This document shows positions 1 through 7,067 of a DNA stretch of 11,096 bases, piece by piece (the first letter of the stretch is position 1; the number at the start of each line of letters is the position of its first letter). The translations under genes and the position numbers were made by a program. Source of the DNA: an uncultured Marinosulfonomonas sp. (GTDB lineage: Bacteria > Pseudomonadota > Alphaproteobacteria > Rhodobacterales > Rhodobacteraceae); NCBI GenBank assembly GCA_947311455.1, contig CAMZKY010000253.1, positions 1 through 11,096 on the forward strand, written 5' to 3'. The notes under the pieces were generated by a model that did not search any database, had not been told where the DNA came from, and worked only from the letters and a program-made list of their open reading frames with translations.

Positions 1-73
1 ATAACATCAACATCGGGATACCTCATATTCTAACTAATTTTACAAAATGTTAACGGATCATTGAGGTGAAAAT

Positions 74-190
74 ATGTCAATTGTAAAGCTAATTATCTCT
101 ACTGTTGCCTCCTTGAAGACAATCCCAAAAGCATGGTTGGAATTGATACAAAAAAAGCCCCTAATCCAACAAAGGAAAGGGGCTTTTTAG
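74..190 (+). CDS. Possible small ORF, 38 aa, unknown
   Basis: An ATG at 74 follows a plausible Shine-Dalgarno (AGGTG at 64-68) by 5 nt and opens a 38-codon frame ending in TAG at 188-190. The predicted peptide begins MSIVKLIISTVASLK, with a short hydrophobic/amphipathic N-terminal half and a basic C-terminal half rich in K, Q and R. Its last dozen codons run through the gltA terminator hairpin, so the coding signal there could be an accident of the stem sequence. I do not recognise the peptide. Against it: very short, no visible promoter, and overlap with the terminator. For it: a good ribosome-binding site at sensible spacing. Listed as a weak candidate only. Confidence 0.15.
   Translation: MSIVKLIISTVASLKTIPKAWLELIQKKPLIQQRKGAF
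150..188 (-). terminator. Intrinsic terminator of gltA
   Basis: A perfect 11-bp stem (152-162 pairing with 178-188, core GCCCCT/AGGGGC) closes a 15-nt loop that can itself form a 3-bp TCC/GGA helix. Read on the minus strand the stem is followed directly by a run of seven T (complement of A150-156), starting about 17 nt past the gltA stop codon. The plus strand also ends the stem in TTTTT, with a second T run at 194-200, so the element could stop transcription from either side. Confidence 0.92.
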
Positions 191-204
191 CAATTTTTTT
201 AGAA

Positions 205-1500
205 TCAGCGTTTTTCAACGTCCACATAATCGCGCATGGTTTCGCCATGATATAGCTGACGCGGGCGGCCAATTTTAAGCTGCGGATCATCCAGCATTTC
301 TTTCCATTGTGAAATCCAGCCAACCGTGCGCGACAGCGCAAAAATCGGGGTGAACATCGAGGTTGGAAAGCCCATCGCTTCAAGGATGATGCCCGAATAG
401 AAATCCACATTCGGGAACAGCTTTTTCTCTTTGAAATACGGGTCTCCCAGCGCTTGTTTTTCAAGCTCTTTTGCGACCTGAAGTTTGGGGTTGTTTTCAA
501 TGCCCATTAGATCAAGAACCTCGTCCGCGCTTTCCTTAAGAACGGTGGCGCGTGGATCAAAGTTTTTGTAAACGCGGTGGCCAAAGCCCATCAAACGGAA
601 CGGATCATTTTTGTCTTTGGCCCGCGCGATAAATTCGGGAATACGATCAACCGTGCCGATTTCTTCCAGCATTTCCAAGCAAGCCTGATTAGCACCACCA
701 TGGGCCGGCCCCCACAAACAGGCGATCCCTGCCGCAACACAGGCAAACGGGTTTGCACCCGAGCTACCAGCCAGGCGCACAGTTGACGTGGACGCGTTTT
801 GTTCGTGATCTGCGTGCAAGGTAAAGATGCGATCCATGGCACGCGCCAGAATCGGATCAACTTCGTAATCTTCGGCAGGAACGGAAAAGCACATGCGCAG
901 GAAATTCGACGCGTAATCCAGATCATTGCGCGGATACACAAACGGGCGTCCGCTGGCATATTGAAACGCCATCGCCGCAATGGTTGGCATTTTGGCAATC
1001 ATCCGAATTTGGGCAACTTCGCGTTGTTGTGGATCGTTGATATCCAATGAATCGTGATAAAACGCAGACATCGCACCGATCACACCAGTCATAATTGCCA
1101 TTGGATGCGCATCGCGACGGAACCCTTTGAAAAAGTTCATCATTTGCTCGTGCACCATAGTGTGGCGCGTTACGCGATTTTCAAAATCAAGCAATTCATC
1201 AGCCGTTGGTAGCTCACCGTAAAGCAGCAAAAAACACACTTCCAGATAGTGGGATTTTTCGGCCAGTTGATCGATTGGATAGCCACGGTGCAAAAGTTCG
1301 CCTTTGGCGCCATCAATATAGGTAATTGTCGAATCGCACGCCGCAGTCGAGGTAAATCCCGGATCATAGGTAAATACGTCTGCCTGCGCATATAATTTAC
1401 GGATATCAACCACATCCGGGCCAGCCGTAGGGGAATAAATAGGCAAATCATAGGATTTGCCATCAATCGTTAGCGTTGCGGTTCTTTTGGTGTCTGTCAT
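205..1500 (-). CDS. gltA: Type II citrate synthase
   Basis: Citrate synthase condenses oxaloacetate with acetyl-CoA to citrate, the entry step of the TCA cycle, in the cytoplasm. The 431-aa product matches the length of the hexameric Gram-negative enzymes (E. coli about 427). Catalytic residues are in place: His267 in WGPAHGG, His308 in FGHRVYKN and Asp366 in NVDFYSG, with spacing as in E. coli GltA. The N-terminal small domain (about residues 1-50, beta-rich, preceding YDPGFTSTAACDS) is typical of this class. The ATG at 1500 follows a weak GGGA-like Shine-Dalgarno. The gene lies 76 bp downstream of gltX on the same strand, so it may be co-transcribed or use a promoter in that gap. It ends at a strong terminator at 150-188. 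Identification is secure. Confidence 0.97.
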   Translation of the reverse strand: MTDTKRTATLTIDGKSYDLPIYSPTAGPDVVDIRKLYAQADVFTYDPGFTSTAACDSTITYIDGAKGELLHRGYPIDQLAEKSHYLEVCFLLLYGELPTADELLDFENRVTRHTMVHEQMMNFFKGFRRDAHPMAIMTGVIGAMSAFYHDSLDINDPQQREVAQIRMIAKMPTIAAMAFQYASGRPFVYPRNDLDYASNFLRMCFSVPAEDYEVDPILARAMDRIFTLHADHEQNASTSTVRLAGSSGANPFACVAAGIACLWGPAHGGANQACLEMLEEIGTVDRIPEFIARAKDKNDPFRLMGFGHRVYKNFDPRATVLKESADEVLDLMGIENNPKLQVAKELEKQALGDPYFKEKKLFPNVDFYSGIILEAMGFPTSMFTPIFALSRTVGWISQWKEMLDDPQLKIGRPRQLYHGETMRDYVDVEKR

Positions 1501-1518
1501 TTTTATCCCTATCTATAT

Positions 1519-1541
1519 CCTTCTGTGCGGATCACAGAAGG
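1519..1541. repeat. Perfect 9-bp inverted repeat upstream of gltA
   Basis: CCTTCTGTG at 1519-1527 and its exact reverse complement at 1533-1541 flank a 5-nt spacer. The repeat ends 18 bp before the gltA start codon. On the gltA strand no T run follows, so it does not look like a gltX terminator. It could be an mRNA hairpin in the gltA leader or an operator. A TTGCCT/AGGATA pair 17 bp apart brackets the repeat as a possible but weak promoter. No regulator can be assigned. Confidence 0.6.
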
Positions 1542-1576
1542 CAAATTGTTGTGATGGCCGGACAGGGAAACCCCAT

Positions 1577-2986
1577 CTAACCCGATGCGTCGTTAAGTCG
1601 TGCAATGGTTTCATCGCGCCCCAGGACCAACATCATATCGAATACACTTGGCGTTGCAGTGCGCCCCGCAAGTGCCGCTCTTAAAGGGCTGGCCAGTTTC
1701 CCGAATTTGATATCGTTCGCCTCGGCAATTTGCATTGCCACTGCCTCCAAGTCGTCTCTGGCCCAATTAGCATTTTGCAGATGCGGCGTCAATTGTTTCA
1801 GTATACCACGGGATACATTATCCAGATTTTTTAAGGCTTTATCATCCGGCTGAATAGGCCGATCTGACAGGATAAAAGCCGCTTTATCAATAAGTTGTGG
1901 GAAGTTTTTCGCGCGCTCTTTAAGGCAATACAAACCCTTTTCCATCAACAACATTTGAGGAGCTGTAAGTGTGGGTTGATTGGAAACACGTAAGAATGTT
2001 TCAATTTCATGCAGCAGTGCAGCATTTTCAGTTCCAGCAATGTGTTGCCCCGACAAATTGTCCAGTTTTTTGAAATCAAAGCGTGATGGTGATTTGCCGA
2101 TTCCACCTAGATTAAACCATTCAATCGCTTGTTTCGTCGTGAAAAATTCGTCGTCTCCATGGCTCCACCCCAAACGCGCCAGATAGTTGCGCATACCGGC
2201 CGCCGGATAGCCCATGATCTGATATTCCTCAACGCCAAGCGCACCGTGACGTTTCGATAGTTTTTTACCATCCGGTCCGTGGATCAGCGGAATATGCGCC
2301 CAAACCGGAATATCCCAGCCCATTGCCTGATAAACCAGCGTTTGGCGCGCGGCATTGGATAAATGGTCATCGCCGCGAATAACATGCGTGACGCCCATAT
2401 CGTGATCATCCACCACCACTGCCAGCATATAAGTAGGCGTTGCGTCAGACCGCAGGCAAATCATATCGTCCAGTTGATGGTTTTTCCAAACCACACGCCC
2501 TTGAACCTGATCTTCTACCACGGTTTCTCCGTCACGTGGCACTTTTAGGCGAATAACATATGGTGAATCAGGGTGATCTGTTTCAGGAATATCGCGCCAC
2601 GGGCTTTGGAACAGAGTTGATCGTTTCTCGGCGCGTGCCCGCTCGCGAAAAGCAGCAATCTCGTCTTGGGTTGCAAAACATTTATAGGCATGGCCGCTGG
2701 CAAGCATTTTATGCGCCACTTCTACATGGCGTTCTGCACGTTCAAACTGGCTAACAACATCACCATCGTGATTTAAGCCAAGCCATTCCATCCCGCGAAT
2801 GATCGCATCCGATGCCTCGGGTGTTGATCTGGCACGATCCGTATCTTCGATCCGCAGCAAAAATTGCCCACCGTGATGGCGGGCAAACAGCCAGTTAAAC
2901 AGCGCTGTTCGCGCCCCACCAATATGCAAATACCCCGTTGGCGATGGGGCAAATCGTGTCACTACGGGGCGAGAAGAAGCAGTCAT
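1577..2986 (-). CDS. gltX: Glutamyl-tRNA synthetase
   Basis: Class I aminoacyl-tRNA synthetase that charges tRNA-Glu with glutamate in the cytoplasm. In many alphaproteobacteria a GluRS also charges tRNA-Gln for later amidation by GatCAB; which type this is cannot be told here. The 469-aa length is usual. The Rossmann-fold catalytic domain carries RFAPSPTGYLHIGGA (HIGH motif at 21-24), RIEDTD at 45-50 and the KMSKS equivalent KLSKR at 242-246. The C-terminal third is the helical anticodon-binding domain. The Cys-X-Cys zinc site of E. coli-type GluRS is not preserved: the local sequence reads YKCFAT with a single Cys103. The ATG at 2986 is preceded by AAAAGG about 10 nt upstream. Divergent from comEC and followed on the same strand by gltA. 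Confidence 0.97.
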   Translation of the reverse strand: MTASSRPVVTRFAPSPTGYLHIGGARTALFNWLFARHHGGQFLLRIEDTDRARSTPEASDAIIRGMEWLGLNHDGDVVSQFERAERHVEVAHKMLASGHAYKCFATQDEIAAFRERARAEKRSTLFQSPWRDIPETDHPDSPYVIRLKVPRDGETVVEDQVQGRVVWKNHQLDDMICLRSDATPTYMLAVVVDDHDMGVTHVIRGDDHLSNAARQTLVYQAMGWDIPVWAHIPLIHGPDGKKLSKRHGALGVEEYQIMGYPAAGMRNYLARLGWSHGDDEFFTTKQAIEWFNLGGIGKSPSRFDFKKLDNLSGQHIAGTENAALLHEIETFLRVSNQPTLTAPQMLLMEKGLYCLKERAKNFPQLIDKAAFILSDRPIQPDDKALKNLDNVSRGILKQLTPHLQNANWARDDLEAVAMQIAEANDIKFGKLASPLRAALAGRTATPSVFDMMLVLGRDETIARLNDASG

Positions 2987-3023
2987 AAGAAGTTAACCTT
3001 TTGGAAACAATAAATCGTCTAAG

Positions 3024-3038
3024 TTAATGGTGTCTTAA
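3024..3038. promoter_or_regulatory. Candidate CtrA binding site, TTAA-N7-TTAA
   Basis: Two TTAA half-sites (3024-3027 and 3035-3038) are separated by exactly 7 nt, the spacing of the alphaproteobacterial CtrA response-regulator box. The site lies in the 75-bp region between divergent gltX and comEC, 23 bp before the comEC GTG. A further TTAACC half-site is at 2993-2998. CtrA control of competence-type genes including comEC is established in some Rhodobacterales, which makes this position meaningful. No convincing -10 can be pointed to, and the site is close to the start codon, so activation from here would give a very short leader. Confidence 0.5.
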
Positions 3039-3061
3039 TCAGATCAGGGGCGAAGAACAAG

Positions 3062-5104
3062 GTGCCGGCAAAGGTGAAACTATTTGTTTGGCTGGATCAA
3101 CAACACGGACACCTCATCAATTGGGGGCCGGTTTGCATCGCTCTTGGAATTTCGATCTATTTCTATTTACCGTTTGAACCAAAACTCCAAGATTATGTAA
3201 TTGCCGGAATTATTATCTTTGGGCTTTTGATTTTTGCGTCCTATGGCCAACAGATTTTCCAACCTATTGTCGTTGGCTTTATTCTATTGCTGAGCGGGTT
3301 TATCGTTGCCGGCTTGCGTGCCCACACGGTGAAATCTATTGTTTTAGAAAAGCCATATTATGGCGCAATTCAGGGCCGAATTATCAATATTGATCGTTCA
3401 GCCAGTAATAAAATCCGTTTAACTCTGGATATGGTTCATCTTGATCAATATGGTGTAACACCACCTCGTAAGGTGCGCATTTCAATACAGAATTCCGGCA
3501 TAAGGTTTACACCTCTTCCAGGAATGCGCATTATTTTGACCGGATATCTATCACCACCACAAGGGCCAGTTGAACCACGTGGTTTTGATTTCAGGCGAAA
3601 CGCCTGGTTCAAAAGCCTTGGTGCAATCGGATATTCACGCGCACCGATTTTGGTGCTTACCCCCCCCAAAACAGAGCTGGATTTGGTTATCTTTAAAATA
3701 CGAAAGCAGGTGTTTGATTTTGTTACCCGTCAGTTACCAAAAGAATCAGGCGCATTCGCAGGCGCGATAATGACCGGTGATCGCTCAAAAATTGACCAAG
3801 CCACCATTCAAAACTTACGCAAATCAAATCTGGCGCATCTGTTAGCAATCTCTGGTTTGCATATGGGTTTGTTGGCCGGGTTTGTGTTTTCTTCGGCGCG
3901 GTTCCTGTTCGCCATGGTGCCATGGTTTGCTTTACGCTACCCGACAAAAAAAATAGCGGCGGTGATATCTTTGATTGCAGCAAGCTTTTACTTGATTTTG
4001 TCAGGTGCAAGTATCGCGACCGAGCGCGCATTTATCATGGTCGCGGTCATGCTCGTTGCAATTTTGGTGGACCGCCGTGCTTTTTCCCTTCGAAGTGTCG
4101 CACTCGCTGCAACTTTAATCCTATTATATCGCCCTGAATCTTTGATCGGGCCAGGATTTCAGATGTCTTTTGCAGCAACCACAGCATTGATCGCGACGTA
4201 TGGCTGGATAAACAAAAGAACAATCTACAAAATCCCCAAACCTTTGCGCATGATATTAACTGTTGCGATTACATCCGCCGTTGCTGGCGCGGCAACAGCC
4301 CCCATAGCGGCGGCACATTTTAATCAGGTTGCGAATTACGGCTTACTCGCCAATATTTTGACAGTTCCAATTATGGGTTTGATTGTGGTTCCGTTTTCTG
4401 TCGCTGCAGCAATTCTTGCCCCATTTGGATTGTCGTGGATCGCATTGACGATTACAGGATGGGGAATTTCATGGATCCTTTTGGTAGCGGATTGGATCGC
4501 CAATACAGAAGGGGCCGTCACCTATATTGTCTTTCCAAACCCAAGTGTGCTTCCTCTCATTGCATTTGGTGGAATCTGGTTTATCCTTTGGCATGGTAAA
4601 GCGCGATTTTGGGGCGTTGCACCTGTAATCCTCGGTTTTTTTCTATGGACACAAACACAAAGACCCGCTCTTTTACTCTCTGCAAATGGGGGCGTATCCG
4701 GACTATTAACCCAAAATGGCCGGGTGATGAACAAGAAACGGGGTGACGGGTTTACGGTGCGCGCCTGGCTTGAAAACGATGGGGATGGAGGCAGCGATCA
4801 GTACGCTTCGTTTTTACGAAAAGGATATAGCGGTGAGCGTTACGCGCGCGTTTTTCAGATAGGGGGTGCCCGATTTATGCACTTTATCGGCACAAAAATC
4901 CCCAAAAATCTGGAGGCGCAATGCGAAACGAATGACTACATCATCGTGCAGTCCGCGGTGAAATTAGCTGGCCCGTGTATACTTATAGATCAGACTTACC
5001 TTCAACAAACCGGTGCCATCGCGATGTATAATGATGGAAACAAACTGGTAATCGAAACGACCTCGAACAATACCGGGAAACGCCTCTGGTCTGATCCCGA
5101 TTGA
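3062..5104 (+). CDS. comEC: ComEC/Rec2 family DNA-uptake channel protein
   Basis: ComEC is the polytopic inner-membrane protein that carries single-stranded DNA into the cytoplasm during natural transformation; in Rhodobacterales it is also needed by recipients of gene transfer agent DNA. The 680-aa product has N-terminal membrane segments at roughly 19-38, 45-62 and 69-85. These are followed by a soluble OB-like DUF4131 region to about residue 200, then the competence domain from about 235, with the hallmark LAHLLAISGLHMG (His267) and many later helices up to about 530. The C-terminal 140 residues are soluble but lack the HxHxDH motif of the metallo-beta-lactamase domain found in longer ComECs. 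The start is GTG at 3062, the first start codon after an in-frame TAA at 3020; a second GTG at 3074 is possible. Ends 4 bp from convergent lexA. Confidence 0.92.
   Translation: MPAKVKLFVWLDQQHGHLINWGPVCIALGISIYFYLPFEPKLQDYVIAGIIIFGLLIFASYGQQIFQPIVVGFILLLSGFIVAGLRAHTVKSIVLEKPYYGAIQGRIINIDRSASNKIRLTLDMVHLDQYGVTPPRKVRISIQNSGIRFTPLPGMRIILTGYLSPPQGPVEPRGFDFRRNAWFKSLGAIGYSRAPILVLTPPKTELDLVIFKIRKQVFDFVTRQLPKESGAFAGAIMTGDRSKIDQATIQNLRKSNLAHLLAISGLHMGLLAGFVFSSARFLFAMVPWFALRYPTKKIAAVISLIAASFYLILSGASIATERAFIMVAVMLVAILVDRRAFSLRSVALAATLILLYRPESLIGPGFQMSFAATTALIATYGWINKRTIYKIPKPLRMILTVAITSAVAGAATAPIAAAHFNQVANYGLLANILTVPIMGLIVVPFSVAAAILAPFGLSWIALTITGWGISWILLVADWIANTEGAVTYIVFPNPSVLPLIAFGGIWFILWHGKARFWGVAPVILGFFLWTQTQRPALLLSANGGVSGLLTQNGRVMNKKRGDGFTVRAWLENDGDGGSDQYASFLRKGYSGERYARVFQIGGARFMHFIGTKIPKNLEAQCETNDYIIVQSAVKLAGPCILIDQTYLQQTGAIAMYNDGNKLVIETTSNNTGKRLWSDPD
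3660..3671 (+). repeat. Mononucleotide run C8A4 inside comEC
   Basis: Eight consecutive C (3660-3667) followed by four A sit in the comEC frame as codons for Thr-Pro-Pro-Lys near residues 200-203. This is where the soluble N-terminal region joins the competence domain. A one-base slip would destroy the reading frame before the channel domain. Confidence 0.9.
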
Positions 5105-5108
5105 GGGC

Positions 5109-5807
5109 CTAGTAGGTGCGGATCAATCCTACCAATTTCCCTTGCACGGCCACTTGTGAGGCAGGCAAAAGGCGTGTTTCATAAGCGGGGTTTGCCGCCT
5201 CAAGCGCAATCATGTCGCCTTTGTTACGAAAACGTTTTAACGTGGCCTCGTATCCTTTGACCAGCGCCACCACGATATCACCATCCGCGGCTTCTTTGGT
5301 TTCGCGGATCACGACGACATCACCATTGTTAATTCCCGCGTCAATCATCGAATCGCCTTTCACTTCAAGCGCGTAATGATGCCCCCTACTGCTAACCATT
5401 TGCTGCGGAACAGACACCGTATGAGACACTTCACTAATCGCTTCAATCGGGGTTCCGGCAGCGATCCGCCCCATAACCGGCAAAGAAACCGCCTGCGCCA
5501 CCTCAACATCCAATGCGGCGGGGGGGGGTGTTTCGGAGCGATCGCCTTCAATAACGCGCGGCACAAACCCCGCGCGCGCGGCACCACGCAATGCCTCAGG
5601 CAGTTTTACAATTTCGATAGCACGGGCACGGTGGGCCAAACGGCGGATAAAACCGCGTTCTTCCAATGCGGTAATTAAACGGTGAATGCCGGATTTGGAG
5701 CGCAGATTAAGCGCATCTTTCATTTCGTCAAACGACGGCGGGACCCCGTCACGGGTGACGCGTTTGTTAATGAAATCCAAAAGTTCCATTTGTTTTTTGG
5801 TCAACAT
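5109..5807 (-). CDS. lexA: LexA repressor, SOS regulator
   Basis: LexA represses DNA-damage genes and cleaves itself when RecA filaments form. The 232-aa protein has an N-terminal winged helix-turn-helix (about 1-65, with PPSFDEMKDALNLRSKSGIHRL). A Pro-rich linker (about 70-105) follows, then a C-terminal S24 peptidase domain. The cleavage site is Ala117-Gly118 in GRIAAGTP. The catalytic dyad is Ser153 (KGDSM) and Lys191 (ATLKRF), 38 residues apart as in E. coli. The ATG at 5807 has a good AGGAG ribosome-binding site at 5815-5819. The gene follows moeA but has its own promoter overlapped by GTTC repeats, implying autoregulation. A run of nine G (plus strand) lies in the linker codons. The stop codon is 4 bp from that of convergent comEC. 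Confidence 0.97.
   Translation of the reverse strand: MLTKKQMELLDFINKRVTRDGVPPSFDEMKDALNLRSKSGIHRLITALEERGFIRRLAHRARAIEIVKLPEALRGAARAGFVPRVIEGDRSETPPPAALDVEVAQAVSLPVMGRIAAGTPIEAISEVSHTVSVPQQMVSSRGHHYALEVKGDSMIDAGINNGDVVVIRETKEAADGDIVVALVKGYEATLKRFRNKGDMIALEAANPAYETRLLPASQVAVQGKLVGLIRTY
5520..5528 (-). repeat. Nine-base G/C run inside lexA
   Basis: Nine consecutive G on the plus strand (C on the coding strand) encode the Pro-Pro-Pro at about residues 94-96 of the LexA linker. A slip by one base would separate the DNA-binding domain from the peptidase domain. It is the longest mononucleotide run I saw in the window. Confidence 0.95.
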
Positions 5808-5814
5808 CGCAAGA

Positions 5815-5819
5815 CTCCT
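5815..5819 (-). promoter_or_regulatory. Ribosome-binding site of lexA
   Basis: AGGAG on the minus strand, 7 nt before the ATG at 5807, supports that codon as the lexA start. Confidence 0.8.
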
Positions 5820-5846
5820 GCCTAATACCTGCCTAAAGCGGCACTC

Positions 5847-5872
5847 GTTCGGCTCCTGTTCTATACTTGTTC
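5847..5872. promoter_or_regulatory. LexA operator: three GTTC half-sites, N7 spacing
   Basis: GTTC occurs at 5847-5850, 5858-5861 and 5869-5872, each pair separated by exactly 7 nt. This gives two overlapping GTTC-N7-GTTC boxes that share the middle half-site. GTTC-N7-GTTC is the direct-repeat SOS box of Rhodobacter-type alphaproteobacteria. The 11-bp period puts all three on one face of the helix. The array covers the -10 region and part of the spacer of the lexA promoter, the position expected for autorepression. Confidence 0.9.
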
Positions 5873-5886
5873 CTGCTTTGTGTCAA
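5860..5886 (-). promoter_or_regulatory. lexA promoter
   Basis: On the minus strand TTGACA (5881-5886) is a perfect -35 and TATAGA (5860-5865) a good -10, with a 15-bp spacer, slightly short. An alternative -10, TAGAAC, gives 17 bp. Both overlap the GTTC repeats. The promoter lies directly downstream of the moeA stop codon, so lexA can be expressed separately from the trpC-moeA operon. Confidence 0.65.
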
Positions 5887-5888
5887 CT

Positions 5889-7067
5889 TTATTGATTTAG
5901 TGCAATGTATTCCACCATCTCACCCGCCTTGGCAGCAGAGGCATCCACGGGGCGCACAAGCAGAGCATTTGCGTCGGCCAACACGGTTAACAAGGCACTG
6001 TCCTGACGGGAAAACACCGTTAACACACCGTCATCCACCCGAGCACGCATATAGTGTTCGCGAAGGCCGTTGGCCCCGATATCTTGGGCTAAAACCGCCT
6101 TTTGGCGCGCGTGGGGTGCGGGTTCAAACCCCAGCATCGCGTGCAGCATCGGCACAATAAAGATTTGCCCGCACACCATTGATGACACCGGATTTCCCGG
6201 TAGGCCGATCATCGGAACCCCATCCAGTTTTCCCGCCATCAGCGGCTTACCTGGTCGCATGGCAATTTTGTAAAACGCCCGCTCCAGCCCCATATCACCC
6301 AGCACCTGCGCCACCAGATCATGATCGCCCACCGATGCCCCGCCAATGGTGACGATCAGATCCACGTCACCGCACAGATCAAAAACAGCCTTTAAAGATG
6401 CCTCGTTGTCGCGGGCAATCGGCAGCAGGCGCGCAGTGCCACCAGCGGCCTCGATCATCGCCTTGAGGCCGTAATTATTCGACGCAATAATCTGATCCGG
6501 CCCGGGGTTTTCGCCTGGGCTAACCAGTTCATCGCCCGTGGCAATCAACGCCACCACAGGGCGGCGCGTTACGGTTACATCCGGCACATTCATCGCTGCC
6601 AGCAGGGCAATATCGGACGGGGTTAATTTGCGCGGCGCTTTCAGTCGATCCCCGATCTTGAAATCGGCCCCTTCGGGGCGAATATAAAGGGCGCTATCCA
6701 GATCACGGTTCAAGGTGATCAGATCGCCGCGCCGGATCACGTCTTCTTGAATCACCACGCGGGTCACACCCTCGGGCACGGGGGCACCGGTAAATATCCG
6801 CACCGCCTGCCCCGCCTTGATTACGCCGTCAAACCCGTGCCCGGCCGCAGATTCCCCCACCACCTTGAACATCGCGTCCGGTTCCACCTCGACCCCGTTC
6901 ACCCCGTAACCATCCATCGCCGAAGCGGCAAATGGCGGCTGGTCCCGATTGGCAACGGCGTCAACCGCCAACGTGCGCCCACCGGCCTGCGCCAAAGGCA
7001 CTGTTTCGGTGGCTAAAGGAGTAACAAGTTTGAAAACTTCATCCAAAGCTTGGGAAACGCTGATCAT
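5889..7067 (-). CDS. moeA: Molybdopterin molybdenumtransferase
   Basis: MoeA inserts molybdate into adenylylated molybdopterin, the last general step of molybdenum cofactor synthesis, in the cytoplasm. The 392-aa length is close to the usual 390-410. Family signatures in order: PPFAASAMDGYGV (45-56, Asp52), the MoCF-binding fold with LIATGDELVSPGE (174-186), IGGASVGDHD (241-250), the MRPGKPLMAG stretch (270-279) and LPGNPVSS (289-296). A beta-rich C-terminal domain IV follows. The ATG at 7067 overlaps the stop of the upstream GIY-YIG gene as ATGA. Only a weak GGAT is seen before it, so translation probably depends on coupling to that gene. It ends 81 bp before the lexA start codon with no terminator seen. 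GC is high (38 of 60 in one sampled line). Confidence 0.95.
   Translation of the reverse strand: MISVSQALDEVFKLVTPLATETVPLAQAGGRTLAVDAVANRDQPPFAASAMDGYGVNGVEVEPDAMFKVVGESAAGHGFDGVIKAGQAVRIFTGAPVPEGVTRVVIQEDVIRRGDLITLNRDLDSALYIRPEGADFKIGDRLKAPRKLTPSDIALLAAMNVPDVTVTRRPVVALIATGDELVSPGENPGPDQIIASNNYGLKAMIEAAGGTARLLPIARDNEASLKAVFDLCGDVDLIVTIGGASVGDHDLVAQVLGDMGLERAFYKIAMRPGKPLMAGKLDGVPMIGLPGNPVSSMVCGQIFIVPMLHAMLGFEPAPHARQKAVLAQDIGANGLREHYMRARVDDGVLTVFSRQDSALLTVLADANALLVRPVDASAAKAGEMVEYIALNQ

Noticed and set aside
577..1050. Plus-strand frames opposite gltA (577-786, 799-1050)
   Set aside because: They are antisense to a clearly coding, fully conserved gltA and show no domain or start signal of their own.
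2187..2194. TTGCGCAT in gltX as a further member of the TTGCGCAA cluster
   Set aside because: Single near-match within coding sequence; similar near-matches occur in comEC, trpC and ppiD and look like chance or codon use.
5105..5135. Possible hairpin GTAGG/CCTAC at the lexA/comEC junction as terminator
   Set aside because: Only about 5 bp with an 11-nt loop, inside lexA codons, with no T run on either strand.
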